A stretch of DNA of 64,000 nucleotides from Alloactinosynnema sp. L-07 (GCF_900070365.1 NZ_LN850107.1:7006001-7070000); one strand, 5' to 3'. Positions 16,084-25,981 are shown, counted from the first letter of the stretch. Notes: generated by a model not told the origin, from the sequence alone. A program made the numbers and translations.

Positions 16084-17355
16084 CTACTCCGCGTCGTTCT
16101 CCAGTTTGGCGATGGCCTCGTCGACCTCGGACTTGCGGCCGAGGCGGTCGGCGAAATCCATCGGGTCGTCGAGGTCTTCGGCGGTCGGCATCAGGTCGGG
16201 GTGACCCCACAGGCCGTCGCGGACGTCGATGCCGTGCTTGTCGGTGACCAGGCGCCAGAGGGCAGCGGCGGCGCGGAGTTTGCGCGGGCGCAGTTCCAGG
16301 CCGACGAGGGTCGCGAACGTCTGCTCGGCCGGTCCGCCGGACGCGCGGCGCCTGCGCAGGGTCTCGCGCAGGGCCTCGGCGCCGGGCAGGCGCTCGGCCA
16401 CCGCGTCGCCGACCACGACGTCGACCCAGCCCTCGACCAGGGCAAGGAGGGTCTCCAGGCGGTTCAGCGCGGCCTTCTGCTCGGGGGTGGCCTGCGGTTC
16501 GAGCATGCCGGACTGCATGGCCTTCTCGATGGACTCCGGGTTGGCCGGGTCGACCTGGGAGGCCAGTTCCTGCAGCGCGGCGGTGTCGACCTTGATGCCG
16601 TTGGCGAACTCCTCGACCGTGCCCAGCAGCCGCTGGCGCAGCCACGGCACGTGCGAGAACAGGCGCTGGTGGGCGGCCTCGCGCGCGGCCAGGAACACCA
16701 TGACCTCGCTGGCGGGCCGCTCCAGGCCCTTGGTGAACTCGTCGATGTTGGCGGGCACCAGTGCCGCGGTGCTCGGCGGGCCCAGCGGCAGGCCGATGTC
16801 GGTGGAGGTCAACACCTCCGCGGCCAGCTGCGCCAAGGCGTTGCCGAGCTGCGAACCGAAGGCCATGCCGCCCATCTGGCCGACCATGGCCAGCAGCGGC
16901 CCGGCCTGCTGCCGCGCTTCCTCTGGCAGGGCGTCGACCCAGGCGCCGGACATCCGGCGGGCCACCGGGTCGCACAGGCGCTGCCAGGTGGGCAGGGTGT
17001 GCTCGACCCACTCGCGGGTGCTCCAGGCCCTGGTCACCGTCGCGCCCGCGGGCAGCGTGGTGGCCGGGTCGAGCCACATCTCGGCGAGGTGGACCGCGTC
17101 GTCGACGGCGGTCGACGGCTCCGACGCGCCGAAGCCGACCTGGCCGCCGAGCTTCTGCACGGCGATCTGCTTGGCCAGGTCGTAGTTGACCGGGCCGGTC
17201 GACGAACCGGTCTGACTCAGCATCGCGCCGAGTTGGCTGAGCATCTGACCGAGCTGGTCGAACGGGTTCTCCTGGCCGCCCTGGGCCTCGGAGTCGTTCT
17301 TCTTGTCCCGGTCATCCGGGTCCGGCATGCCAAACCCGAATTTGAAATCACTCAT
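16084..17355 (-). CDS. Actinobacterial zinc-dependent metalloprotease family protein (Rv3195-like)
   Basis: 423 residues, start ATG 17355 after a TACCGT box (leaderless). The N-terminus is a conserved MSDFKFGFGMPD segment followed by an acidic/glutamine-rich linker and DQLGQMLSQLGAML. The conserved core contains WVDALPEE, MVGQMGGMAFG, the family motif FLAAREAAHQRLFSHVPWL and LALVEGWVDVVV. The family is annotated as zinc-dependent metalloprotease or putative hydrolase from the AAH/E residues; activity is unproven. It corresponds in position and family to Rv3195. Confidence 0.75.
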   Translation of the reverse strand: MSDFKFGFGMPDPDDRDKKNDSEAQGGQENPFDQLGQMLSQLGAMLSQTGSSTGPVNYDLAKQIAVQKLGGQVGFGASEPSTAVDDAVHLAEMWLDPATTLPAGATVTRAWSTREWVEHTLPTWQRLCDPVARRMSGAWVDALPEEARQQAGPLLAMVGQMGGMAFGSQLGNALAQLAAEVLTSTDIGLPLGPPSTAALVPANIDEFTKGLERPASEVMVFLAAREAAHQRLFSHVPWLRQRLLGTVEEFANGIKVDTAALQELASQVDPANPESIEKAMQSGMLEPQATPEQKAALNRLETLLALVEGWVDVVVGDAVAERLPGAEALRETLRRRRASGGPAEQTFATLVGLELRPRKLRAAAALWRLVTDKHGIDVRDGLWGHPDLMPTAEDLDDPMDFADRLGRKSEVDEAIAKLENDAE

Positions 17356-17434
17356 GGGTCTACGGTACGCGGATAGGCCGTCCGTGTGACGTCCAGTGAT
17401 CCGCCCTGGGTGAACGCACGTACCCTGTCGCTTC

Positions 17435-18523
17435 GTGAGCACGTCACCGGACGCCCCCGTCGCCCCGTCGCCCGCCCCGCCGTGGGAGCTGAGCAGGCGC
17501 GGGTGGACCGTGCTGATCAGTTCGTTGCTGGTCACGGCTCTGATGGTCATCGGGCTCTTCGTCCCGGTGCCCTATGTCTCGCTCGGGCCGGGGCCGACCT
17601 ACGACACCCTCGGCGCGGTCGACGACACCCCGATCATCCATATCGAGGGCGCCCAGACCTATCCGACCACCGGCCAGCTGCGCATGACCACGGTCTCGGT
17701 CAAGGACGACGTGAGCATGTTCGAGGCGGTCGCGCTCTGGGTGAGCGGCCGCTACGCGCTGGCACCGCGCGAGGAGTACTTCCGGCCGGGGGTCACCGAG
17801 GAAGAGGTCGAGGAGCAGAACTCGAAGCTGTTCCAGGACTCCCAGACCAACGCCGAGATCGCCGCGCTGCGCGAACTCAAGTACCCGGTCAAGGTCATCG
17901 CCCAGCGGATCACCTCCGGCGCGCCCGCGGACAAGGTGCTGGTGCCCGGCGACCGGCTGGTCGAGGTGAACGGCAAGAAGATCGCCAACGCCGAGGACGT
18001 GCGGGCCGCGCTGGCCGGGACCGCGCCGGGCGCGTCGATCCCGATCACGTTCAAGCGGGAGGGCGTGGACAAGTCCGGGACGATCGTGCTGGGCAAGGCC
18101 ACCGACTTCGGGGCCGAGGACCGGCCGGAGGGCTTCATGGGCCTGGAGTCGGCCGAGCGCCCCGACGTGCCGTTCAAGACGACCATCAGCCTGGCCGACG
18201 TCGGCGGGCCGTCGGCGGGCCTGATGTTCGCGCTGGCGATCATCGACCGGCTGACCCCCGGCGACCTCGGCGGCGGGGAGATCGTCGCGGGCACGGGCGA
18301 GATCACCGCGCAGGGTGAGGTCGACCCGATCGGGGGAATCCCGTTCAAGATGGTGTCGGCCAAGGAGGCGGGCGCGACCACGTTCCTGGTCCCCGTCGAC
18401 AACTGCGCCGAGGCCAAGGAGAACGCCCCGGACGGGTTGCGGCTGATCAAGGTGGAGAACCTGGCGGGCGCGGTCAAGGCGCTCGAAGGACTCAAGGACA
18501 ACCGGGACCTGCCCACCTGCTGA
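17435..18523 (+). CDS. Membrane-anchored PDZ and Lon-type protease domain protein (YlbL family)
   Basis: 362 residues; counterpart of Rv3194c. One N-terminal transmembrane helix (TVLISSLLVTALMVIGLFV, residues 24-42) anchors an extracytoplasmic protein. Then comes VPYVSLGPGPTYDTL, a PDZ domain (about residues 155-225, GAPADKVLVPGDRLVEVNG), and a Lon-type S16 domain with nucleophile serine in GGPSAGLMFAL and lysine in PFKMVSAKEAGA. Start GTG 17435 follows TACCCT by 8 bases. Substrates unknown. Divergent from the metalloprotease. Confidence 0.88.
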   Translation: MSTSPDAPVAPSPAPPWELSRRGWTVLISSLLVTALMVIGLFVPVPYVSLGPGPTYDTLGAVDDTPIIHIEGAQTYPTTGQLRMTTVSVKDDVSMFEAVALWVSGRYALAPREEYFRPGVTEEEVEEQNSKLFQDSQTNAEIAALRELKYPVKVIAQRITSGAPADKVLVPGDRLVEVNGKKIANAEDVRAALAGTAPGASIPITFKREGVDKSGTIVLGKATDFGAEDRPEGFMGLESAERPDVPFKTTISLADVGGPSAGLMFALAIIDRLTPGDLGGGEIVAGTGEITAQGEVDPIGGIPFKMVSAKEAGATTFLVPVDNCAEAKENAPDGLRLIKVENLAGAVKALEGLKDNRDLPTC

Positions 18524-18538
18524 CCGCGCCCCACACTG

Positions 18539-19057
18539 TCAGTCGCGCAGGGTCTCCAACAGGGCCGTGGTCAGGTTCGGGGCCAACTCCGGGTGCTCGA
18601 TGATCTCGTCGGTCTGGCCGTCCGCGCTGCGCACGCGCATCACGCAGGAGACGGTCCCGTCGCGGAGGGCGGCGGCCACCAGGCGGGCCTCACGGGCCTG
18701 GGGGTGGGACGCGGCGATGCGGCCCAGCGGGTCGACGTCGTCGGAGGGCAGGTCCGCCTCGGCCTCCGGCGGGAGCATGACGATCTCCTGGGCCAGGGCA
18801 CACCCGTGCACGGCTTCCGGCCACATGATTCCGGCCAACGCGACGCCGAGGTCGGACTCGGTGAGGGCTTCCTGAGCGATCGGCGTGAGGGCCGCGTCCG
18901 GGTCGATCTGGCCGACCAGGTCGGGCTGTTCGCGCAGCAGGTGAGCCGTCGGGACCAGGGCGAACAGCTGCGGCGGCTGGTCCCAGCCGCCCGCGGCGAC
19001 GAAGTCCTCGACCTCGCGCGTGATGGCGGACAGGATGGCGGGTGCGGGGGTGCTCAC
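18539..19057 (-). CDS. PPA1309 family protein
   Basis: A 172-residue actinobacterial protein of unknown function, usually next to the UPF0182 gene as here. Conserved stretches are AGGWDQPPQLFALVPT, GIMWPEAVHGCALAQEIVML and RDGTVSCVMRVR. It is cytoplasmic, with no signal or membrane segment. Start GTG 19057 is chosen for homologue length; ATG 19066 is three codons longer and also possible. Divergent from UPF0182 across 170 bases. Confidence 0.75.
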   Translation of the reverse strand: MSTPAPAILSAITREVEDFVAAGGWDQPPQLFALVPTAHLLREQPDLVGQIDPDAALTPIAQEALTESDLGVALAGIMWPEAVHGCALAQEIVMLPPEAEADLPSDDVDPLGRIAASHPQAREARLVAAALRDGTVSCVMRVRSADGQTDEIIEHPELAPNLTTALLETLRD

Positions 19058-19227
19058 GCCGCACATGGTCGCATCCCGTTCACCCGATCCGGCACCCCAC
19101 CGCGTGGCATTCACGCAATTCGGACACCTTCACGGGAACCTGAGGCGCCCCTAATAGAGTTGAACAATCAGGACGGGCCCTGTCGTCCGTCCGCAAGTTC
19201 TCAGCAAGCGACTCTGGAGCGTGCCCA

Positions 19228-22227
19228 GTGGCCACTCGGCCCCCGATCGGCCTGCCGAAGCTGTCTCGCCGAAGCCGGTTCCTGCTCATTCTCGCCGCGA
19301 TCTTCCTTGGGCTGATGCTCGTCGGGTCGCGGCTGCTCAGCACCTATGTGAACTGGCTGTGGTTCGGTGAGGTCGGCTTCCGGTCGGTGTTCAGTACTGT
19401 CCTGTGGACCAGAATCAGCCTGTTCTTCGGGGTCGGCGCCCTGGTGGGCGGCCTGCTGGCGTTGAGCCTCTGGATCGCCTACCGGTCGCGGCCGGTGTTC
19501 GTTCCCGTGTCCAGTGCCGACGACCCGCTGGCCCGCTACCGGTCGACCATCGTGCAGCGGGTGCGGCTGTTCGGCATCGGCGTCCCGGTGCTCGTCGGCC
19601 TGATCGCGGGTTCGGCGGCGCAGAACGACTGGCAGATCGTCCAGTTGATGTTCAACGGCACCGACTTCGGCATCACCGACCCGCAGTTCAACATCGACCT
19701 CGGGTTCTACGCCTTCCAGCTGCCGTTCATCACCTGGCTCATCAGCTGGCTGTTCGTCGCGGTCGCCCTCGCCTTCTTCGGCGCGCTGATCATCCACTAC
19801 ATCTTCGGCGGCATCCGGCTGGCCGGGAAGGGCGGCCAGCTGGCCGCGCCCGCGCGCATGCAGCTGTCGATCATCGCGGGCGTCTTCGTGCTGATCTACG
19901 CCGTCGACTACTTCTTCGAGCGCTACGAGCTGCTGTTCTCGACGCGCAACGCGCTGTTCAGCGGCGCCACCTACACCGACCTCAACGCGGTGCTGCCCGC
20001 CAAGCTCATCCTGATGTTCATCGCGGCGTTCTGCGCGGTCGCCTTTTTCGCGGGCGCGTTCCTGCGCAACCTGCAGCTGCCCGCCATCGCCACCGCGCTG
20101 CTGATCCTGTCCGGCCTGCTCGTCGGCGTCGGCTGGCCCGCGATCATCCAGCAGTTCTCGGTCCGCCCGAACGAGAACGCCAAGGAAGCGCTGTCCATCC
20201 AGCGCAACATCGACGCCACCCGCGCCGCGTTCGGGGTGAGTACCGACAAGGTCACCATCCAGGACTATCCCGGCCGCACCGACGCCACCGGCGCCGCCAT
20301 CCGCGCCGACCAGAGCAGCACCAACACGCTGTCCAACGTCCGGCTCCTCGACCCGAACATCCTGGCGCCGACGTTCACCCAGCGGGAGGGCCGCGAGAAC
20401 TTCTACGGCTTCCCGGAGAAGCTCGACATCGACCGCTACACCATCGACGGCAAGACCCAGGACTACATCGTCGCCGCGCGCGAGATCAAGACGACCGGGC
20501 TCACCGAGACCCAGGGCGGCTGGATCAACCGGCACATGGTGTTCACCCACGGCAACGGCTTCGTCGCCGCGCCCGCGAACACGGTCAACTCGGCGCTGCA
20601 GGACTCAAGCGACCAGGGTGGCTTCCCGATCTTCAAGGTCAGCGACCTGGCCACCCAGGGGCCGATCAAGGTCGACCAGCCGCGCATCTACTACGGCGAG
20701 CTGGCCACCGACTACGCGATCGTCGGCGGCAAGAACGGCGACAAGCCGATGGAGTACGACACCCCCGCCAGCACCGTGTCCTACCAGGGCACCGGCGGCG
20801 TGGCGATCGACAACGTGTTCAACAAGCTCCTCTTCACGCTGCACCACGCCGAGCGCAACATCCTGTTCTCGTCGCAGATCGGCGAGGGCTCGAAGATCAT
20901 GTACAACCGCAACCCGCGCGACCGGGTCAGCAAGGTAGCGCCGTGGCTGACCCTCGACGGCGACCCGTACCCGGCCGTGGTCAACGGCAAGATCCTCTGG
21001 ATCGTCGACGGCTACACCACCCTGGAGAACTACCCCTACGCCCAGCGCACCCCGCTCGGCGAGGCCACCACCGACTCCCTCGGCGGCGTCGTGCGGCAGG
21101 AGAACCGCACGATCAGCTACATCCGCAACTCCGTGAAGGCCACAGTGGACGCCTACGACGGATCGGTGTCGCTGTACGCGATCGACGAGCAGGACCCGGT
21201 ACTCAAGGCGTGGCAGAAGGTGTTCCCCGGCACGGTGAAGGCCAAGTCGGAGATCCCCTCGGGCCTCAGCGAACACTTCCGCTACCCGGAGGACCTGTTC
21301 AAGGTCCAGCGTGAGCTGCTGTCGAAGTACCACGTGTCCGACGCGGGCGAGTTCTTCTCGCAGAAGACATTCTGGAACGTGCCTGCCGACCCCACCGAGG
21401 ACGGCGGCTCCAACACCACCGGCAACGGCGCCAACCAGCCGCCGTACTACGTGCTGGCGCAGGCACCCGGACAGACCAAGGCGACATTCCAGATCACCAG
21501 CGCGCTTACGCTGCTCAACCGCGCGTTCCTGGCGTCGTGGGTTTCGGTCTCGTCCGACCCGCAGGACTACGGGAAGATCAGAGTCCTGCGGTTGCCCACA
21601 ACCGGCAGCGTGCAGATCGACGGCCCCGGCCAGGTGCAGAACCGGTTCCTGACAACACCGGAAGTCGCCGAGAACCGGACACTCATCCAGAACCCGACCG
21701 TCAACGTCAGATTCGGCAACCTGCTGACACTGCCCGTAGCGGACGGACTGCTGTTCGTCGAACCGATCTACATCCAGCGCAAGGACGCCAACGCCTTCCC
21801 ACAGCTGGCCCGCGTGCTGGTCTCCTTCGGCAACAAGGTCGGCTTCGCCCCCACCATCGACGAGGCCCTCAACGAGGTCTTCGGCGCCGGCACCGGCGAC
21901 ACGGCGACCAAGCCAGGGGAGAACGGCACCAACCCGCCCACGTCGACCTCAGCGCCCACTACGTCGGCACCCGCGCCCACGACGGGCGGCGGCTCGAACA
22001 CCCCGGAGATGGACCAGGCGGTCCAAGCCCTCAACGCCGCCATCACCCACCTCCGCGAAGCCCAGCGGTCCGGCGACTTCACCGAACAGGGCAAGGCCCT
22101 CGCCGAACTCGACGCCGCCGCGAAGAAGTACGACGAGGCGAAAGCCAAGGCAGGCCAACCCACCAGCAACCCGTCCACCCCGGGCGCATCCCCGTCCCCG
22201 ACCCCACCGCCCACCGGCGGCGGGTGA
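19228..22227 (+). CDS. UPF0182 family large membrane protein
   Basis: 999 residues, the usual length; counterpart of Rv3193c. About seven transmembrane helices occupy the first 300 residues (for example FLLILAAIFLGLMLVG and LSIIAGVFVLIYAVDYFF). A large extracytoplasmic domain follows, with conserved LDPNILAPTFTQREGRENFY and ITYHH-like FTLHHAERNILFSS. The last 90 residues are a Thr/Pro/Ala linker and a glutamate/alanine-rich helix that vary in the family. Start GTG 19228. Function unknown. It is the last gene of the conserved uvrD2-UPF0182 block. Confidence 0.9.
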   Translation: MATRPPIGLPKLSRRSRFLLILAAIFLGLMLVGSRLLSTYVNWLWFGEVGFRSVFSTVLWTRISLFFGVGALVGGLLALSLWIAYRSRPVFVPVSSADDPLARYRSTIVQRVRLFGIGVPVLVGLIAGSAAQNDWQIVQLMFNGTDFGITDPQFNIDLGFYAFQLPFITWLISWLFVAVALAFFGALIIHYIFGGIRLAGKGGQLAAPARMQLSIIAGVFVLIYAVDYFFERYELLFSTRNALFSGATYTDLNAVLPAKLILMFIAAFCAVAFFAGAFLRNLQLPAIATALLILSGLLVGVGWPAIIQQFSVRPNENAKEALSIQRNIDATRAAFGVSTDKVTIQDYPGRTDATGAAIRADQSSTNTLSNVRLLDPNILAPTFTQREGRENFYGFPEKLDIDRYTIDGKTQDYIVAAREIKTTGLTETQGGWINRHMVFTHGNGFVAAPANTVNSALQDSSDQGGFPIFKVSDLATQGPIKVDQPRIYYGELATDYAIVGGKNGDKPMEYDTPASTVSYQGTGGVAIDNVFNKLLFTLHHAERNILFSSQIGEGSKIMYNRNPRDRVSKVAPWLTLDGDPYPAVVNGKILWIVDGYTTLENYPYAQRTPLGEATTDSLGGVVRQENRTISYIRNSVKATVDAYDGSVSLYAIDEQDPVLKAWQKVFPGTVKAKSEIPSGLSEHFRYPEDLFKVQRELLSKYHVSDAGEFFSQKTFWNVPADPTEDGGSNTTGNGANQPPYYVLAQAPGQTKATFQITSALTLLNRAFLASWVSVSSDPQDYGKIRVLRLPTTGSVQIDGPGQVQNRFLTTPEVAENRTLIQNPTVNVRFGNLLTLPVADGLLFVEPIYIQRKDANAFPQLARVLVSFGNKVGFAPTIDEALNEVFGAGTGDTATKPGENGTNPPTSTSAPTTSAPAPTTGGGSNTPEMDQAVQALNAAITHLREAQRSGDFTEQGKALAELDAAAKKYDEAKAKAGQPTSNPSTPGASPSPTPPPTGGG

Positions 22228-22295
22228 GCCCAGTCACCTAAGAGCCACCCGATTTGCACCTGCTCGTAGCCCCCGCGTAGAGTTCCAATTACCGA

Positions 22296-22369
22296 CGCGG
22301 GGTGGAGCAGCTCGGTAGCTCGCTGGGCTCATAACCCAGAGGTCGCAGGTTCAAATCCTGTCCCCGCTA
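22296..22369 (+). tRNA. Initiator tRNA-fMet (CAT), copy 1
   Basis: A 74-nt cloverleaf: acceptor CGCGGGG with CCCCGCT (position 1 unpaired, the initiator hallmark), anticodon stem with three G-C pairs around the loop CTCATAA, and T-arm CAGGTTCAAATCCTG. The genomic 3' end has only the first C of CCA. It is identical to copy 2 at 22995, and the upstream TAGAGTTCCAATTAC is shared too. Confidence 0.97.
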
Positions 22370-22378
22370 CAGAGTCGA

Positions 22379-22420
22379 GAGGCCCTGCTCGCAAGCTTCG
22401 CTTGCTCGCAGGGCCTCTTT
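22379..22420 (+). terminator. Terminator after tRNA-fMet copy 1
   Basis: A 10-bp stem GAGGCCCTGC/GCAGGGCCTC with an inner GCAAG/CTTGC stem, followed by TTT. Confidence 0.8.
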
Positions 22421-22430
22421 CGCGTTGCTT

Positions 22431-22590
22431 GTGGGGGGCGACCCCCCACACCCCCACGGTGCGTACTCTCGCGAACCAGCCGTGCCCGTTGTCCGTAGCT
22501 GGTGGTGGGCGGGGTGTGTAACCAATAGCCGAGTCGCCCACGGTGCGTACTCTCACGATCCAGCCGTGCCCGGCATCCGTAGTCGAGAAC
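22431..22590. repeat. Dispersed repeat, two units downstream of tRNA-fMet
   Basis: Two copies of a roughly 40-bp unit containing CACGGTGCGTACTCTC and, 9 bases on, CAGCCGTGCCCG (units at about 22456-22500 and 22539-22584). The first is preceded by a GGGGGG-CGA-CCCCCC mini-hairpin (22433-22447). Related copies lie at 38850-38950 and partly at 37150-37225, also near stable-RNA terminators. The rest of the gap to 22762 holds nothing recognisable. Confidence 0.6.
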
Positions 22591-22762
22591 CTCGCCGCTT
22601 TCGCGCCGTCGTGCTTCGCGTTTCGTGGCTGGTCGCTGGCGGCTCGTGTCTGGTGCTGTCGGGGGTCGGCGCCAGTCCTGCAAGGAGACACGTGCGAGGT
22701 CCTTGTTCTTGTGGGGACCGAAGGTCCCTGCACTTCCCCCTGCACCCTCGTCCTGGCAATCC

Positions 22763-22850
22763 CTTGTCCGGAAACAGCGCTGTCAAGGGTCAGCTCGCTG
22801 ATCGCGCAGCGACGCCGCAGGTGCCCTTGACAGCGCTGTTTCCGGACAAG
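22763..22850. repeat. Long perfect inverted repeat between the two tRNA-fMet genes
   Basis: Arms of 27 bp (22763-22789 and 22824-22850) are perfectly complementary around a 34-base loop that itself can pair (TCGCTG/CAGCGA). Each arm contains the palindrome ACAGCGCTGT. No T run follows and no gene abuts it, so it does not look like a terminator. The stretch 22851-22994 after it holds no gene, only the second tRNA promoter at its end. Confidence 0.75.
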
Positions 22851-22994
22851 ACGCTGATTGACGAGGGAGCCGACCCAGCCGTCGAAGCCCGAACGACCCC
22901 ACTCCCATCGAAGCAGCCTGAGGCCCCCGCAGACCCCAGAGGACCCCCAGTGAAACCCAGTCCCAGAGGGTGTGTAGAGTTCCAATTACAACGA

Positions 22995-23068
22995 CGCGGG
23001 GTGGAGCAGCTCGGTAGCTCGCTGGGCTCATAACCCAGAGGTCGCAGGTTCAAATCCTGTCCCCGCTA
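22995..23068 (+). tRNA. Initiator tRNA-fMet (CAT), copy 2
   Basis: Identical over all 74 nt to copy 1 at 22296-22369, with the same upstream TAGAGTTCCAATTAC, so gene and promoter were duplicated together. Confidence 0.97.
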
Positions 23069-23074
23069 CAACGC

Positions 23075-23102
23075 AAGGGCCGGTCCCACGGGACCGGCCC
23101 TT
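23075..23102 (+). terminator. Terminator after tRNA-fMet copy 2
   Basis: A 12-bp stem AAGGGCCGGTCC/GGACCGGCCCTT with a four-base loop. Confidence 0.85.
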
Positions 23103-23514
23103 CGCTTATCCTCCACAATGGACCGCGCAGCATGATCCCGGTAGCGCGCCCGCCCGCGATACCTACCTACGTAGGGAATTCGATAACGGAACGCGGCGAA
23201 TTTCCCAGTATTGAGGACATCAAAACGTGATCTGTGGCACATTTGCGACGAGTTAGTCGCACAACCCCGATTACAGCTGTGTTCTGATGCTGCGCCGAAT
23301 GGGTATTCGCGTTAACAACGTTGCCACTCATTTGGGTGAGCGGATCGAGTCAGTCCTGTTGAGACTGTCGCCGCTTGGGCCGGACGGGGCCGCTGACTTG
23401 GGCTGTTCGGTCGCGTCCGATGGTGGACAGCGATTTAGTTTAATGATCAGCCATTGTGGACTCACCCACCAGGCCACTGTGGACAGCGGGCCGTCGGCGT
23501 GGGACCGTGGTGGG
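23103..23514 (+). other. Gene-free upstream region of the PadR regulator
   Basis: About 410 bases, less GC-rich than the surroundings. It contains small palindromes (TGCGAC-GAGTTA-GTCGCA near 23255) and a direct repeat CCATTGTGGAC/CCACTGTGGAC (near 23453 and 23476) close to the PadR start. A frame is open from 23287 into the PadR gene but lacks coding character. Probably regulatory. Confidence 0.4.
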
Positions 23515-24015
23515 GTGTCTGAATTGAATGCAACCGCCGCTGCCCTCTTGGGTCTGCTGCACGAAGGTCCGCAGACCGGTGGCCAGCTCGTGTCCGCCGC
23601 CCGCGAACGCTTCGGCTCGTTTTTCAGTGTCACGCGCAGCCAGGTCTATCGGGAGCTGCCAGCGCTCGCCGACGGCGGTCTTGTCCGCCTTGGCAAGCAA
23701 GGGCCGCGCTCGAGCCAGCAGTACGTGATCACCGCCGCGGGCAAGAAGGCGTTCAAGGGGTGGCTGGGTGGTGAGCCCGGTCCCGATCACCTGCGCAGTC
23801 CGCTGATCCTGCGCCTGGTGCACGCCAGCACGCTCACCGCCAAGCAACGGGTCGCGCTGATCGACTCGGCCAAGGTCGTCTACAACGGCGAGCACGAGTC
23901 GCTCAAGCTGGTCGTCAAGACGGCCGAGGACCCGTATGAGAAGGCGATCGCCGAGTTCGGCGTGGCGCGGGCCAAGGCTGTGCTGAAGCTGCTGGACTCG
24001 ATCCCGAAGGCCTGA
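23515..24015 (+). CDS. PadR family transcriptional regulator
   Basis: 166 residues. The N-terminal winged helix is typical of Pad[19 protein letters not shown], then [18 protein letters not shown] and [19 protein letters not shown] helical C-terminal dimerisation arm follows. The start is placed at GTG 23515 because homologues begin with this [17 protein letters not shown] segment; the longer frame from 23287 adds 76 residues without family match. Ligand and targets unknown. It stands 43 bases upstream of prfB and may share its transcript. Confidence 0.85.
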   Translation: MSELNATAAALLGLLHEGPQTGGQLVSAARERFGSFFSVTRSQVYRELPALADGGLVRLGKQGPRSSQQYVITAAGKKAFKGWLGGEPGPDHLRSPLILRLVHASTLTAKQRVALIDSAKVVYNGEHESLKLVVKTAEDPYEKAIAEFGVARAKAVLKLLDSIPKA

Positions 24016-24058
24016 CCGGCGCAGCGGCGGCGTTCGCGTCCGCGTAATCTCTTTCGAC

Positions 24059-25159
24059 GTGAACCTGGACGTCGCCGCTGACCTGAAGGACCTCTCCGCC
24101 ACGCTCACCAGCGTCGAGGCGGTGATGGACCTCGACGGCCTGCGCGCGCAGATCGCTGAGCTGGAAGAACAGGCCGCGCGACCGGACCTCTGGGACGACC
24201 CGGAGTCCGCCCAGAAGGTCACCAGCCAGCTCTCCCACCGGCAGTCCGAACTGCGCAAGGTGGAGGAGCTGCGCTCCCGCCTCGACGACCTGCCCGTCAT
24301 GTACGAGCTGGCCGAAGAGGATGGCGGCGACGCCGACGCGACCGCGGAGGCCGACGCCGAGCGGGACCGCCTGCGCGGGGACATCTCGTCCCTTGAGGTC
24401 CGGACGCTGCTGTCCGGTGAGTACGACGAGCGTGACGCGCTCATCACCATCCGGTCCGAGGCAGGCGGCGTCGACGCCGCCGACTTCGCCGAGATGCTGA
24501 TGCGCATGTACCTGCGCTGGGCCGAGCGCCACGGCTACCCGACCGACGTCTACGACACGTCCTACGCCGAAGAGGCGGGCATCAAGTCCACGACGTTCAA
24601 GGTCACCGCGCCCTACGCCTACGGCACGCTGTCGGTCGAGCAGGGCACGCACCGGCTGGTGCGCATCTCGCCGTTCGACAACCAGGGCCGCAGGCAGACC
24701 TCGTTCGCCGCGGTCGAGGTCGTGCCCCAGGTGGAGACGACCGACCACGTCGACATCGAGGAGAAGGACCTGCGCGTCGACGTGTACCGCGCGTCCGGTC
24801 CGGGTGGACAGGGCGTCAACACCACCGACTCGGCGGTCCGGCTGACCCACATCCCCACCGGCATCGTGGTGTCCTGCCAGAACGAGCGCTCGCAGCTGCA
24901 GAACAAGGCCTCGGCGATGGTCGTCCTGCAGGCCAAGCTGCTCGAACGCCGCAGGCAGGAGGACCAGGCCAAGATGGACGCCCTCAAGGACTCCTCCAGC
25001 GGGTCGTGGGGCAACCAGATGCGGTCCTATGTGCTGCACCCGTACCAGATGGTCAAGGACCTGCGCACGGAGTTCGAGGTCGGCAACCCGTCCGGGGTGC
25101 TCGACGGCGACATCGACGGCTTCCTGGAGGCCGGGATCCGCTGGCGCCGTACCCAGTAG
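24059..25159 (+). CDS. prfB: Peptide chain release factor 2
   Basis: Reads UGA and UAA stop codons and triggers peptide release at the ribosome. 366 residues, normal length. Visible are the codon-recognition motif RISPFDNQ (SPF) and the catalytic [14 protein letters not shown] (GGQ). Unlike E. coli prfB there is no in-frame stop or programmed +1 frameshift near codon 25; the GTG 24059 frame is continuous, as in other actinobacteria. First gene of the prfB-ftsE-ftsX-smpB cluster. Confidence 0.95.
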   Translation: MNLDVAADLKDLSATLTSVEAVMDLDGLRAQIAELEEQAARPDLWDDPESAQKVTSQLSHRQSELRKVEELRSRLDDLPVMYELAEEDGGDADATAEADAERDRLRGDISSLEVRTLLSGEYDERDALITIRSEAGGVDAADFAEMLMRMYLRWAERHGYPTDVYDTSYAEEAGIKSTTFKVTAPYAYGTLSVEQGTHRLVRISPFDNQGRRQTSFAAVEVVPQVETTDHVDIEEKDLRVDVYRASGPGGQGVNTTDSAVRLTHIPTGIVVSCQNERSQLQNKASAMVVLQAKLLERRRQEDQAKMDALKDSSSGSWGNQMRSYVLHPYQMVKDLRTEFEVGNPSGVLDGDIDGFLEAGIRWRRTQ

Positions 25160-25249
25160 TAACTGCTCGCGCACGCACGGTCACCTGGGAAAACATTAAC
25201 GCGAGCCGAAACAACGGGTGCATAACAAGCGCGGGTAGACTCGCCCACC

Positions 25250-25939
25250 GTGATCCGCCTCGAACAGGTTTCCAAGGTCTACAAGACCTCCACGCGCCCC
25301 GCCCTGGAGAACGTGTCGGTCGAGATCGACAAGGGCGAGTTCGTCTTCCTCATCGGTCCCTCGGGGTCGGGGAAGTCGACGTTCCTGCGCCTGTTGCTGC
25401 GCGAGGAGGTGCCCAGCAAGGGCCGGGTCTACGTCGCCAACTTCGACGTCGCGCGGATGGCGCGGCGCCGGGTGCCGCGGCTGCGGCAGTCCATCGGCTG
25501 TGTCTTCCAGGACTTCCGGCTGCTGCAGAACAAGACCGTCGCGGAGAACGTCGCGTTCGCGCTGGAGGTCATCGGCAAGCCGCGGCACACCATCAAGAAG
25601 GTCGTGCCCGAGGTATTGGAGCTGGTCGGCCTGGAGGGCAAGGCCGAGCGCATGCCCTCGGAGCTGTCCGGCGGTGAGCAGCAGCGGGTCGCGATCGCGC
25701 GGGCGTTCGTCAACCGGCCGTTGATGCTGCTGGCCGACGAGCCGACCGGAAACCTGGACCCGGACACGAGCCAGGACATCATGCTTCTGCTGGAGCGCAT
25801 CAACCGCACCGGCACCACGGTCCTCATGGCCACGCACGACCACTCCATCGTGGACTCGATGCGCCGCCGCGTCGTCGAACTCGACCTCGGCCGCGTCCTG
25901 CGCGACGACGCCCGCGGCGTCTACGGCGTCGGCCGCTGA
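25250..25939 (+). CDS. ftsE: Cell division ATP-binding protein FtsE
   Basis: ATPase of the FtsEX complex, which couples the divisome to peptidoglycan hydrolases. 229 residues with Walker [14 protein letters not shown]-loop [10 protein letters not shown], signature [14 protein letters not shown], Walker [12 protein letters not shown] and switch histidine MATHDH. Start GTG 25250 is preceded by TAGACT 9 bases upstream, so a promoter lies in the prfB-ftsE gap. ftsX follows 42 bases later. Confidence 0.95.
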   Translation: MIRLEQVSKVYKTSTRPALENVSVEIDKGEFVFLIGPSGSGKSTFLRLLLREEVPSKGRVYVANFDVARMARRRVPRLRQSIGCVFQDFRLLQNKTVAENVAFALEVIGKPRHTIKKVVPEVLELVGLEGKAERMPSELSGGEQQRVAIARAFVNRPLMLLADEPTGNLDPDTSQDIMLLLERINRTGTTVLMATHDHSIVDSMRRRVVELDLGRVLRDDARGVYGVGR

Positions 25940-25981
25940 TCCCGAGCCACCTGCCCCCAACGACGAGGAACACCACCCCCG

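Noticed and set aside
22329..22985. 218-codon minus-strand ORF between the tRNA genes
   Set aside because: It runs through a tRNA gene, the terminator and the dispersed repeats; the repeated peptide RVRTVG is a by-product of the DNA repeat.
22296..23068. The two tRNA-fMet genes as attL/attR of an integrated element
   Set aside because: Both are complete 74-nt tRNAs with promoters, the spacer holds no integrase or gene, and tandem duplication is simpler.
23287..23514. 76-residue N-terminal extension of the PadR regulator
   Set aside because: No similarity to PadR proteins, AT-richer and with poor codon use; the winged helix starts at GTG 23515.
24059..24150. Programmed frameshift in prfB
   Set aside because: The frame is continuous from the start with no in-frame TGA near codon 25, as in other actinobacteria.
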